Of a stretch of DNA of 25,788 nt, positions 1 through 10,271 are shown piece by piece. The notes below the pieces were generated by a model. The model ran no database searches, was not told where the DNA came from, and saw nothing but the letters and a program-made list of their open reading frames with translations. A program made the position numbers and the translations under genes. The DNA is taken from contig CAJNOQ010001219.1 in NCBI GenBank assembly GCA_905250885.1, positions 1 to 25,788 on the forward strand. The letters run 5' to 3'. Source of the stretch: Didymodactylos carnosus. Lineage: Eukaryota > Rotifera > Eurotatoria > Philodinida > Philodinidae. The first letter of the stretch is position 1. Each line of letters starts with the position of its first letter.

Positions 1-263
1 AAAGTACACAGCGATTTCGGCTCGCTGTCCTTCTACTTTCAATTCGTCTTAATTGGCTTTGTTATTTGACATAGTGAATCTCTTCCCAAATTTATTTTCA
101 AATTTGATTGATTTCCTACCTGATTTTCTACTACCTGAGTAAATGTGTCTGAAAAATAAACTACAAAGCTTATCGAAAATCAGATAGTTCCACAGCATGA
201 CTAGGGACTAGGAGGTGTTCATGTATAGTAGAAGGACAGCGAGCCGAAATCGCTGTGTACTTT
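1..263. mobile_element. MITE-like element with 37-bp inverted ends
   Basis: Bases 1-37 and 227-263 are perfect inverted repeats of each other (37 of 37). The outer end begins AAAGTACACAGCGATTTCGG. They enclose about 190 bp of AT-rich sequence with no ORF. Size, long perfect ends and lack of coding capacity fit a non-autonomous DNA transposon (MITE). The left end coincides with the window edge, so the inverted repeat may extend further out and no target duplication can be read. The perfect match of the arms suggests either recent insertion or gene conversion between them. The superfamily is not recognisable. Confidence 0.8.
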
Positions 264-1376
264 CTCTGACTTTGTATTAATATTGACTTTTCCTTTTCAG
301 ATAGAGGTTATGGCGTGATGGAAGCATCATCTCGTTGACGAAAACATTAAAAATTGATTCCACCATGTTCTGGAAGAAAAGTCTGAGTAAAACACGGTGG
401 AATCAAGCATAACGAGCTAAAAGCGTTTTACAAAGCTAGAGATCGATTAGACATGCCTTTCTTCGGGTATGTGCTTGAGCAAAAAACGTCACTAGGTTGC
501 AGTTCGAAGTAATTTCCCTCTTTAAAAACGGTGTAAAAAAGGTGCATAACGATGGAAAAACGGTACGTTTACGGCCCGTTAACGTAGACTTAACGCGACG
601 TTAACTTAGCCGTTTTAAACGGTCTGAAATGTATATGCAATCCAGGAGTCTCAAATTATTTTTTCGAATCGGGGACATTTATTTTAACGAAATAACGTCA
701 TGTCAATCTAAAATATCCGATGAGCTTAACTAAAGTCACATATTACAAATAAATTAAAATCAATATTGTGAATTTTTTAACCATTTATTGTTAGAATTAC
801 ACTGTCATTTCTTAGTTCTAATTTACAGTTCATTCTTTCAAAGCTAATTTTTCAAATTTCAAACAATAGATTTTTCCTTTCAATTAGGTTTTATCGACAA
901 ATTCACGTCACACATCTGATAAACCCTGAGATCCGCACGATAGGAAGAGTGATGTTTTTTGGGGACGGCTCACGAATCTCAGAATAACTCNACTATCCAA
1001 ACACCTATATGATAATGATCTTTATGACAAGATATGCTAAAGAGGGCATAAATCTTTGCATATTATGTAATAACCCGCCAATCTTTTCATCTTAAATATG
1101 ACGCTGAAGTAGTAGGACTTCAAGTAAATTGCCAGTGGAGAACGAAATATGTCCTCCATGGGAGATTTATTTACCGGAGGACAAAACGATCGAATGGGGA
1201 ACTGTCCCTCTCAATGCGGGACATCTGAGAACCCTGATGCAATCACACAGATATATCTGTGAATAAAGAGATGTGTAGAAAGCAAAACTATAATGGGATT
1301 TGACACCAAATGAGCGAAAAAGGAAACCGGCTGGCAGCTGCAGCAAACAGCACAAATTCAGATGAAATCCTGCAGT
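264..1376. other. intergenic, no gene seen
   Basis: No convincing coding sequence on either strand; the open frames are short and have no recognisable motif. It contains one ambiguous base (n at 991), a cluster of AAACGG/CCGTTT and GTTAAC units at about 520-625 (listed separately), and a short imperfect inverted repeat (CTGAGATCCGCAC at about 925, matched by TCACGAATCTCAG near 978). Confidence 0.5.
520..625. repeat. AAACGG / CGTTAACG palindromic cluster
   Basis: Within about 100 bp there are several AACGG/CCGTT units in both orientations, including AAAAACGGT, CCCGTTAACG, ACGTTAAC and CCGTTTTAAACGG. This is denser and more GC-containing than the flanks. It resembles the subterminal hexamer clusters of hAT transposons and the GTTAC/GTAAC units inside the hAT-like MITE at 16,583. 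No terminal repeats or target duplication could be found, so it may be the remnant of an element. Confidence 0.35.
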
Positions 1377-1575
1377 GATCTTACCAGATCGTATGGTAAG
1401 ATATCTGTACGATCTTATAAGATCTTGTAAGAACCTTACTGTAAGATTCTATAAGATCAATTCGTTTCTATGATTTTCCGAAAGATTTTTATATGATCTT
1501 GTACGATTTTTGTCTGATATTACAAGATCATACAAGATCATACTGTAGGATCATATAAGATCTTACAGTAAGATT
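1377..1575. repeat. AAGATCTTA palindrome array (GATC-rich)
   Basis: Ten GATC tetramers fall within about 200 bp, most inside variants of TAAGATCTTA or its halves (GATCTTGTA, AAGATCATA). The unit is self-complementary and spaced irregularly, so it is not a simple tandem satellite. The block TTACTGTAAGATTCTATAAG near 1438 recurs inverted near 1548-1575, so the whole stretch can fold back on itself. It is one of three arrays of this kind in the window, each built on a different palindrome. No coding potential. Confidence 0.6.
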
Positions 1576-1747
1576 CTTATTTATGAAGATAGGATAATCC
1601 AAGATAATGACTAAACATAAAAATTTAACATTCTGGGAAAGGATAAAAAGTTGCATCAAATTGCACAAGTGTAATAATATCTATACCAACTAGACTAAAA
1701 GACCTTGCATGTCATATACTTCAATGATTTAATACCTTCACGTGTCC

Positions 1748-1855
1748 TCTTTCGAACGCACGAGAAATAGTAAAGCCTTCTAGTTTTTAGGAATAACAGA
1801 TCAATTCTTTCTCAGAAAGACTAGTTCAGGCATAGAACTTAGTGCGTTCGAAAGA
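1748..1855. repeat. 108-bp inverted-repeat segment with 14-bp perfect arms
   Basis: TCTTTCGAACGCAC at 1748-1761 is matched by its exact reverse complement at 1842-1855. The interior also carries the small palindrome TCTTTCTCAGAAAGA. It could be a small non-autonomous element or a chance hairpin. No target duplication is apparent. Confidence 0.45.
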
Positions 1856-2019
1856 TCATATTTCAGAAAGATCAGTATATTTTCAAAGACGTTATTTATG
1901 ATATAATTAATTTTTTTCTTATTCTCTTTCCTTCATAACTGATGTTTTGCAGGTGTGAATGCTATAATGAACGTTATAACGCTCGGTTGTGTTTGTGCCT
2001 GTGTGTTTTTCGATTGATA

Positions 2020-2043
2020 AATAAAGTTTATACAAAAAAAAAA
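2020..2043 (+). other. AATAAA plus genomic A-tract (retroposed 3' end?)
   Basis: An AATAAA signal at 2020-2025 is followed eight bases later by ten consecutive A residues (2034-2043). A template-encoded A-run just downstream of a polyadenylation signal is what reverse transcription of a polyadenylated RNA leaves behind. No ORF is seen immediately upstream, so the source would be a non-coding or heavily decayed retroposon. An A-tract this short could also arise by chance in AT-rich DNA. Confidence 0.3.
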
Positions 2044-3734
2044 TTAATAGCCTTATCAAGAATATACACCATACAATATACTATATATAGAGTTTATAGT
2101 AGAAGATAACTAGACGACAACCACTTCAGCGAGAGTTACAAATGCAGTGTGAAGTTAATAATATACAGTAGCCGTATCATATTGATGAAGAAAGTGTAGA
2201 TTATTTGCATAATTATGTGAGGTCCAAATAATGATTTAACAGTCTGAAACAGAGACCATCGCAGAACAAATTTTTACCCTGCTTTGACCTGTCCTGTCAG
2301 AAAATTACTCATAAAAAATGTTTGACTTTATAGCTTATTTATTAATGCAGACACACAGTTCGCTATTCGCGTTTAGAATTTTACTGTATCCCTTCTAGTT
2401 CCCGAGAAAATCGTTACAGAAAATGCCACTTTTCTAGAAAGGAAAAACTCAGTTTATTACTATAATGAGGTATTGCTTCGCACATTAATTATAATGTGAC
2501 TATTAATCATATCAGCTGCTGATCAGTGCATGCAATATGTCACGTCATCGATGAAACCTATGATATGATATCTTCACATTCGTTACTATATACAGTAAAG
2601 GAGCTTCATTAAAATTTGTAATGAAATTCTTGTCATCAAAATTTTTTTATAAAACTCCAGGTCTCAGTCACTTTGCAGGAGACATTTAATGGAAGTTCGG
2701 TGAATAGAATATAAGTTAAAGACCGAAAGCAGGTGTATTTAAGCGGGAAAAACAAGTATGCATCGGTAAGCGATTTAAAGTCATCCAAACCGTGCAGAGT
2801 TTGCTTTATGTTTTACCGTTCTCTCCCGCTCTTGCCCTCTTTAACTGTGGTTTCACTTAGTCTATATTTCAATCCTTACGAAACTGTTACTTTCTCGCAA
2901 CTAGGTAGTGCATGTATAAACTGTTCCGTATAAATCATGAGTCAGCACATCAGAACAATCATCTCGTGAATAAAATAATAAGGTTGTTTTAAAATTCATC
3001 CAGCTTTTAAAACTTAACATCAACAGGCGAAAGACGCCTAATAACTCCAGCAATGAGAGATTCATGTTTAGCACTAATTACAGAAGTTCGTTTTGAGACT
3101 GCAAAAATGCGATGCTTAGACACTGAGAAAGATGAGTGAGAAAGTTGACAAACATACTGCGAAGTGACAAAATAAAAACATCGGAATAAATAATGTGGTT
3201 TACTTGTACAATGCATTAAAGACATGGTAATAAGCTGTATGGTGACTAAATTCAAATTTGCAAAACAAAATATTTCAACTGTTTTGTTAAAAAAAACAGC
3301 AAATTTTAAATGATTGTCAAGTAAACATGTTTAATCGGATAAACAAACTATGAGATTATTATAGACAAATGAGTAATACAGTTTAGCACTTAGTAGGAAC
3401 GTGTAAAATAGTGCTGTTGAGAATAATAAATTGGGTGTTATTGACTCATAATTAAAAGCGAAAGAGACTCGAAATCTGAGTGGCCCATGCATCCGTATTT
3501 ATTGATATACATCCCATAATCCTGATATGACATGTATGACAAGCAGAGAAAAATGTGCCTTGAAATCAAATAAAAATAATGAAATGAAACATCCGATATA
3601 TACTGTTTTTTCGGGCGAAATCGGAACTACATTACGATTAATTCCTATCCATTCCTCATTAATTTATTATCCTTTACTAAGCATTATTCTCATCTTGCAA
3701 AAATGGAGTAAAATTTTATTGTAAATAAATATCA
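2044..3734. other. intergenic, no gene seen
   Basis: AT-rich sequence with only short open frames lacking motifs, membrane segments or consistent splice signals on either strand. The only signal near its right edge is a minus-strand AATAAA at 3720-3715, which probably belongs to the gene ending at 3735. Confidence 0.5.
3715..3720 (-). terminator. polyadenylation signal AATAAA
   Basis: The plus strand reads TTTATT, so the minus strand reads AATAAA. It ends 15 bases past the stop codon of the gene at 3735-4154, implying a very short 3' UTR. Confidence 0.5.
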
Positions 3735-4154
3735 TTATTTTTTGTTCATAAATTCTGTAATTGTATGTTTAACTGAAAACGCATTCTGAATTAATTTCTC
3801 CTCGGTTATATTTCCACCGAGTTGTTCTTTTAGTTTCAACATTAGTTCGTTACGCTTATCACTGCTAAGACCTTTCACCAAATCAGGCAAAGATTTTCCG
3901 TGTGATGATGTTGATGTACTTGATCCACTAGTTGATTGTTGTTGTTTTGAATCTTGCAGATCTTCCTCAAATTGTTTACGAGTTTCTTCAGCTGCGTCGA
4001 TTTCTAATTTGTTTTGTTCATCTTTTTCCAACATTGAATCTTGAAAAAAAGGAAAATAGACATTTTCTCAACAACAGAATTCGTAATTATTTGTACCTTT
4101 AAAAGATGATTTTTGAAGAGTAGAGTAAAGAATATCCTCATCGGATTTCGACAT
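3735..4154 (-). CDS. two-exon gene, small acidic hydrophilic protein, unknown function
   Basis: Exon 1 is 4154-4097 and exon 2 is 4039-3735, with a 57-base intron (4096-4040, GTACAA...TTTCAAG) that keeps frame. The predicted product is 120 residues starting MSKSDEDILYSTLQ. Residues about 20-50 are highly charged and probably helical (EIDAAEETRKQFEEDLQDSK). Residues about 52-66 are a Ser/Thr/Gln low-complexity linker. The C-terminal half reads as a possible two- or three-helix unit containing LPDLVKGL and KLKEQLGG. No signal peptide or membrane segment is seen. The ATG at 4034 within exon 2 would give a shorter form, but the upstream exon has clean splice sites and adds a plausible start. The protein is probably cytosolic. 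I do not recognise the family. The charged helix recalled complexin, but the complexin core is not visible, so no function is assigned. Confidence 0.7.
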
Positions 4155-5102
4155 TTTTTAATTTAAAATAGTTTAAATATATCTAAGATAGAATACAATG
4201 TGTAACAGACGAAGTGCCATTCGCTTTTTACGTGTAGTAAATACAAGTATTAGTTTCTGCTACAGAAACTGCTGATGCTTATTCTATTATAAATAAGAAC
4301 TCAAAACAAAAGAAACAGAAAAAGTCTTTCTCTTATATAGCATTTACTTATTCATCACTGCGCACACGAACACACCATAGTTCGATACATTATTATGCGA
4401 ACGCACTCTTTGCATAGAAACGTATAGAAAAAAGTGACACAACCAGTGCACTCCTTAGCCTTTCTATACGGACGTCAAACGCTGAAAAACATGAACGTAC
4501 ACACACAAGACAAATAATTAGGACATTCGATAAAACGCTAGTAGTCGAGCTATATGATAGTCTAAAGTAATGTTAAATTTTATGAAAGCAAATATGTAGA
4601 AGTTTCTGTTATCTTCGTTTCTTCTACAACAAGAGTTCAGACAGTCATTGAAACACAAGAGAGATATCAGTATGATAAATGTATTTGAATTTATCACTCG
4701 AGTAGCATAGATGTTGCAACGTAACTGGAAAAAGATTTATTTACTTATGACATATTTAACAAGATTTTTATAGATAATGGGCGTGTGAACGCACGACTGA
4801 CTTTCCTGTTCGAATAACAAAAGGCTTCTAAACAATTCAGATAATGAGATTATTATTCATTTCATACTCTATGACATTTAGTCAAAATGAATTCTCGAGA
4901 AGCATAAAATTAAGTCAGAAAAAAGTTAAATCTTGATTTTCTTGCAAAAAATAGTGTCTATATTATTTTGGTCAACCCTAGAGAAAAATAAATATTTTGC
5001 TACGCATTGATTGTTTTTATGGATGTGATTAAAAACATACTACCTTCAGACCTAATTTTGCCCTTCTCAAAAACTCATTACAGTCATATGAGAAAAACTC
5101 TG
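4155..5102. other. intergenic between two minus-strand genes
   Basis: No ORF or RNA gene is supported. It holds the presumed promoter of the gene starting at 4154 and the 3' flank of the MgtE gene. A perfect 10-bp hairpin arm pair, CGTATAGAAA (4421-4430) and TTTCTATACG (4461-4470), lies about 270 bases upstream of the 4154 start. Whether it is functional is unknown. Confidence 0.5.
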
Positions 5103-5908
5103 TTAATTTAACATCCATTGTCCAATAGCACACGTAATACAAACGCCAATAATGTCCATGCATACTTGAATTGTGGGTCCAGCATGTGCCGGGTCTAAAC
5201 CAAATATCTGATGTAATATCAATGGTAAACTGGTTCCAAGAACAACAGAAATGGTAACTATTAAAAATAAAGCTAGAGAAATTGTCAATGATGTTCGCAG
5301 TTCGCCATTTTCTTCGATTAAAACACGAATAAAACCCACAATTGTTATCAGTGTACCAATAAATAAAGCTGATAATGTTTCATTAAATAACAATGTTGAC
5401 AGTTTATATCGCTTTCCAATAGATAATTGTCGAATCATTAACACTGCTGCTTGATTTCCTACCATAATTAAAACAGAAAAGGTCTCATAACAAAAATTCT
5501 CTTAGTTGAAATTACAAGATTAAGAGTTTATACCTGCATTACCACCACTACCAACGAGCATAGTCAGATACATTGTGATTTGTATATGATTTGAAATGAG
5601 ATCGGAAAATGAACTCAAAATAAATGATGAAAATGACTGAAATATGAGTAAAATTCCAAGTAAAACAAATCGATCAAAATTTAATTTTAAAAATGATGTT
5701 GATACTGATGATGTATGACCTTTCAATTCATCTCTGTCTAATTTCGACCGAACATGTTGTTCGTATTCTTTCAAATCATTCGATGATAACTGAGATAAAT
5801 AATATTCAAATTGATCAATTGCCTTTAATAATGTTACAGATTTAACTTCACAAATTTGCTCATCTTTTTGAATATGTCGACGTTTCATATTTGTATCGTT
5901 ATCCATAT
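5103..5908 (-). CDS. single-domain MgtE-type Mg2+/divalent cation transporter
   Basis: Exon 1 runs from 5908 (ATG at 5906) to 5534 and exon 2 from 5458 to 5103. The 75-base intron splits the Gly codon of the signature GSGGNAGNQ. The predicted product is 242 residues. Residues 1-75 are hydrophilic. Five hydrophobic segments follow at about 79-100, 108-135, 145-172, 180-207 and 216-240. The signature GGNAGNQAA at 121-129, LGTSLPLIL at 198-206, GLDPA at 211-215 and an Asp in the last helix (VCMDIIGV, D226) match the MgtE/SLC41 integral domain (PF01769). In bacterial MgtE an equivalent last-helix Asp coordinates Mg2+ in the pore. The family imports Mg2+ and related ions across membranes. Animal SLC41 proteins have two such domains and bacterial MgtE has N and CBS regulatory domains; this protein has one transmembrane domain and neither regulator. 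It would have to act as a dimer. Confidence 0.85.
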
Positions 5909-6009
5909 CTGAAATAAAGATTATATATTTGCAATACATGAGTAATTTTTACTAAAGAGTAATATTATGAAATGTTTATCAAATTGATTGTGTCAAAAAT
6001 GAACTTTAC
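5909..6009 (-). other. possible 5' UTR intron or trans-splice acceptor of the MgtE gene
   Basis: On the minus strand TTTATTTCAG ends at 5909, two bases before the ATG at 5906. A donor-like CTCG/GTAAAG at 6009 would give a 101-base intron. The roughly 110 bases upstream of that donor contain no ATG, so the upstream exon would be non-coding. An acceptor directly abutting the start codon is equally typical of spliced-leader trans-splicing. Transcript data would decide between the two. Confidence 0.45.
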
Positions 6010-8689
6010 CGAGAATCGAATTGTAGTATCGTATAACGAATGTTCTGCTTTAGCTACACAATATAAAATTTTATTAAAAATTAGCCTTTTGAAAAATTAG
6101 AATATTTAATGTATCGTAAAACCTGTGGAGATCATAATTATTCTTCCTATACAATTCTGACAAACAAAAACATTCCTTGATATAAGAGAGAATTTGTTTT
6201 TCTTACTTATTCTTATTGTAAAAGGATAATAATTCAATAATCATGATGATTACTACGATCAAATTATCCTATAAAAAACACATTTTATCTCTTAATATTG
6301 GATTCTTTCTCTCCATCTTTTTTATATATTTGTTTATTTTCTTCTTTACTTTTGCTATTCAATCTCTCAATTAATGACTCTATTTTCGAGTATATATGCA
6401 TAATGTATGTACCGTTGTTCACACATGCTGTTAGAGAAAAGAAAAGAAAAACATAATAAAAAGGGTAATGTTAAGAGCAAAAAATGGAAAAAAAAATGCA
6501 AATATTGAAATAAAACTAGTATAGATATACTAGTTTTGATGTCGAGTTGCTGAACGCATAAAACAAAAAGATGGTCGATGTTTCTGAAAATGATTCAAGT
6601 AAAATCTAGGCAATATGTCAACAAGACTAAGTAAGGTTCATTTTTTATTTCATGTAGAAAGAGAACATTGTTAGTCATCTATTGAGAACGAAGATTTAAC
6701 GAACAAGAGCATTGTGCTGAGAGATTTTCTTGACACATTTAAAAAAGTCATTGTTTACTCGACAAGCAACTCTCATACTTTAATTACTACACGAACAGTG
6801 ATATTAATTTTTAAAATTTAGGTCTATGTTTTCGTGTTTTTTGTTATTTGAATAGTGTTGAGTTTTGCTTTTTGGCAACATCTTGACCTCTCTGTCTCGA
6901 AGTGATACAAAAAAAAAATATAACATATAGCGATGAAATAAAATAAAACGATTGGTTACTGCAGACAATTTCCATAGAATTATTTATCAATAATTTGAGT
7001 ACCACAAAAATCCGATACTAAAAGTGAAGATAATAGAGTAATCCTTCTCAAAGTTTGTGTTTGTGGAACTGCGCTTTTTAAAATTAAAATAAAAAATACA
7101 TTTAAGCAATTTTTTTGTAAGATGGTGGAGTGTTTATGTGTTTGAGTCTGACGTATCTGTCTGTATGAGCGCATTTAAAAACGTTTATGGAAAATCACGT
7201 GAAAGAGAACGTGCTTGGATTCATGGATTATCTAATGCATTCTGTTTACTTCTGAATACATTTTTAGTAAAATAATTATCATAATTACGATCGTCAGATG
7301 AAAAACACAGATAATAGGTGTTATTTATCAAAAGGAAAACGCCAAGATATTTGCACGATAGTTCTGACTCACGAAAAAGGGAGAGAAGCGAAAATTGCTT
7401 TTTCCAGAGATTTTTCGTTTTTTTCTGCATAGTTATAGATAATGAAAATAGAGGTCAGTATTAATAGATGTTTTTTGTTTATATCCGTGGACAACCTTTC
7501 ATATATTGACGATATCTATACTTGTTTATAGAATGCTATCAGGTTTTGAGTAGGATCGAAGGAAGAAGTGGAGATGCTTCAAGTCAGTTTTTGCTATTTT
7601 ATGATACAATACATTCACGAATTAACTAATTTTGATTGATCAGTTTGATTAGAATCAAAATTCTGTAAAAAGTTTTGTTCATGTCTGTTTGGACCATGAA
7701 TATGTCGACGTGATGCAGGCCTATATAAAAGTTCAACGCACTTTTATGTGATCTAGTTATACTCTCATATGTTTATCATTCGTAGATATTCGAAAGAAAT
7801 TTAATTTAAATTTCGATTACAGTTGATTTGAGAATCTAATATTGTCTGACCAATGACAATTCCTTACATTCGTCACTTACTGTATAGTTTAGTTTGCTAA
7901 TGATAAGACATTAGTTGGCGTACAAGAAAACCGATGTATTCAACTGTTAATAGTAAATACATTCAATGACAGAAACATTCACCCTCGAGTGAATATTACA
8001 GAGAATAAAATTTCAGCAGCATATTCACATCGTCTGTTAGAAAGTGTCGACTTTTTTGTCTGTAATGTAAGTGACAAAAAATGAAGGAGAGAAACATGAA
8101 ACATGTCAAACATCGTCGGTTCTATAGACGGTTTGAAATCGAAATTTTTTTCAAACGCTACTCTACTCTGAGAGAAATAGAAAAGAATAAGCTATACAGG
8201 AATGTGCCCGCATGAGAAATAACTAAACAGAATTCGTCACATTCTCATTTTGTGTTATGTATAGTAACATGTTTCTCCAATTTTTCTACTTATTTATTCA
8301 AGCACCGTTGATTGCCATCGAAATTTATCTGACATAATTGCCTGTTTCTTGTAAACCACATTCTCAATATCACGTCGAATGGATGTTTCTACAAATGAAC
8401 GCGATGTTTATGAAACATTGCTATTGAAAGACTGCCAATTAGGCGGTTTAGCACTTGAGTCCATCATACGAAAATAATTACAAAAACAATATCCACATAC
8501 ATACACAGTTTTGGTCGGACGTTTACTATAATTATCGGGATTAAACAAAGCAATTGTAATGGAAAAGAACTACAAGATAATCTTTAAAATAATATGGATT
8601 CTACAGTAAAAAAATAAAAATAGTATTTAATGTATGTAAAATGTTTTTAATGTGGTATATGTTGTCATATGATATCGGTCTTACATGAG
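6010..8689. other. long intergenic stretch, no gene seen
   Basis: About 2.7 kb of AT-rich DNA with only short open frames on either strand, none with recognisable motifs. Notable small features are the perfect hairpin at 6512-6537 and a TATAAAAG-like box near 7722 with no convincing gene downstream. Nothing else could be supported. Confidence 0.5.
6512..6537. repeat. perfect 12-bp-arm hairpin
   Basis: AAAACTAGTATA (6512-6523) and TATACTAGTTTT (6526-6537) are exact reverse complements separated by two bases (GA). This would form a near-perfect cruciform or hairpin. No run of T or neighbouring gene end ties it to termination, and its role is unknown. Confidence 0.6.
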
Positions 8690-9690
8690 CGAAGTCTTGA
8701 TTCTGTTATGTTTCGCAATCATGAATTTGTTTTGGAAAACGATGATCTTTTACAACGGATATCCGAATCAATATTTTGAGTGGATTTTGACAAATGTTTA
8801 TGATGTTAAATCTCAGCATACATTTGGTTCAGCAATTCGGTGAACACATTCGGGTTTGTTAAAAATGTGATTGTAACTGGTATAAGCGAAGTGTATTTTC
8901 TCTTTCTTTCTGTTTTAGATCTTGCAATAGACTTATCATTAGCTGAAAATATTCCTGAGATTAATTTAGTCATCAACATTCGAATAGTTACTTTGGGTGC
9001 GGCAACCGGCACATTCCAATAGCAAAAGCGGGTAATAATCAAGTGACCGTTTACGTTCATCGATGTGTTTATAATCTAAAAACTAAACAATTCAAAGTCT
9101 ATAGTTAACTGATACCAGTGACATTGTTCATTCCAGATAATAATAAAACTTATATTTGGCTAAGTATTGGTATCAAACTGAAATGAAATCCTTTGAGAAA
9201 AGAGGATTTAAACCGTCAAATATCGTTGTTAATCTGCCCGATATAATATCAAATTAGATGGATTATCAGCCAATATACGATTTCATAAAACAAAACTAAC
9301 AGAATTATTATGTGAAAGTATGCTAGATAAAACACAAACAACATATGCCGTTATTAACACGAGTGCAATTTGAATCGATGATAGCCTGAAAAGTGTGTAC
9401 ATAGTTATTACTGTGGTAAAAATAAGTTATACATTTGCTACACAATCTTTTACGATCGATAAGCAGTAAGTATGATATTGTTCGAACGGTACCGTTTCAT
9501 AATTATGTATAATTATGTCATGTCAATTTGTTCATCAGGCAAAATCTTATTACAAGTATTGAATAAAAGTTTGACATCATATGAAACTGGAATGTGTTTA
9601 GCTTATTTTGACGTACATCTAACAGAAGATAATCGAAATTGGATAGAGAGTTCGACTGATGGACAGAATTTAGACGAGAAATAGATTTAC
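8690..9690 (+). pseudogene. broken coding-like stretch, family not recognised
   Basis: Several short plus-strand windows read like real protein, but stops and frame changes separate them. One near 8693-8780 contains SVMFRNHEFVLENDDLLQRI. One near 8811-8861 contains NLSIHLVQQFGEHIRVC. One at about 9240-9370 contains KLDGLSANIRFHKTKLTELL. The last at about 9540-9684 ends in a 40-residue charged stretch (ILLQVLNKSLTSYETG then DVHLTEDNRNWIESS). Amino-acid composition is ordinary and not AT-driven. They could be exons of one decayed gene, or real exons whose junctions I could not resolve; a pyrimidine tract plus AG near 8917 looks like an acceptor. I do not recognise the family and propose no function. 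Confidence 0.3.
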
Positions 9691-10271
9691 AGTGTAGCTA
9701 CCATTGATTACATGAGAATAGATACCGATAGAAAGAAATCTCATAACACAAAATAACACTTTTTAATTGTCAGACATTAGTGAAGTGACAAAGTCTAATT
9801 ATTTATATGAAAATGCATAGGTTTGACAATTTGCAAGTTAATTGATCATTCTAGGACGCTTGTTTGTACAAGCAGCTATGACTGCGCGTAAAAAGTAAAT
9901 AACCGTACAATCGATATTTTTGCATAAAGCTTAAGAACTTTAGATGACAATAGAGCCGGAAAACAACGTACATTAATGTAAACAGTTGTGCGAGTGTTCA
10001 CCATGTATAGGAGTTTTGAACGTAAAAGTAGATTTGAGCTATAGATTAGCAGTAAGAGTAAGTGTGAGTGAAAGTAGAAAAATTCAACAAATAAATGGAG
10101 CAGACCGTGAAAATCAGTTTCTTGTTGTTGAGCTTTACAAATTCCCACATGCGACAGGACAACTTTTTTGTTGGATTTTTAGTGAATAAGGCTATCGTTG
10201 ATGTAATTTAATGTCTAATTTAATCAAGTGTTACAAAAAGATTTTACTAAAAATAACAGAATGACAGCAGT
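9691..10271. other. intergenic, no gene seen
   Basis: Open frames exist on both strands (for example 9986-10189 plus and 9876-10148 minus) but overlap each other antisense and show no motifs or splice context. I treat both as chance. The right edge is the 3' flank of the secreted-protein gene ending at 10272. Confidence 0.45.

Noticed and set aside
1377..1575. CRISPR array
   Set aside because: Units are palindromic, variable and irregularly spaced with no constant-length spacers, and the genome is eukaryotic.
3735..4154. Complexin identity for the small charged protein
   Set aside because: The charged helix is similar in flavour, but the conserved SNARE-binding core of complexin is not visible.
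7718..7735. TATA box (CTATATAAAAG)
   Set aside because: No supported gene lies downstream within 900 bases, and AT-rich DNA produces such strings by chance.
8806..9060. Minus-strand 84-residue open frame
   Set aside because: It mirrors plus-strand coding-like sequence and has no motif; probably a shadow.
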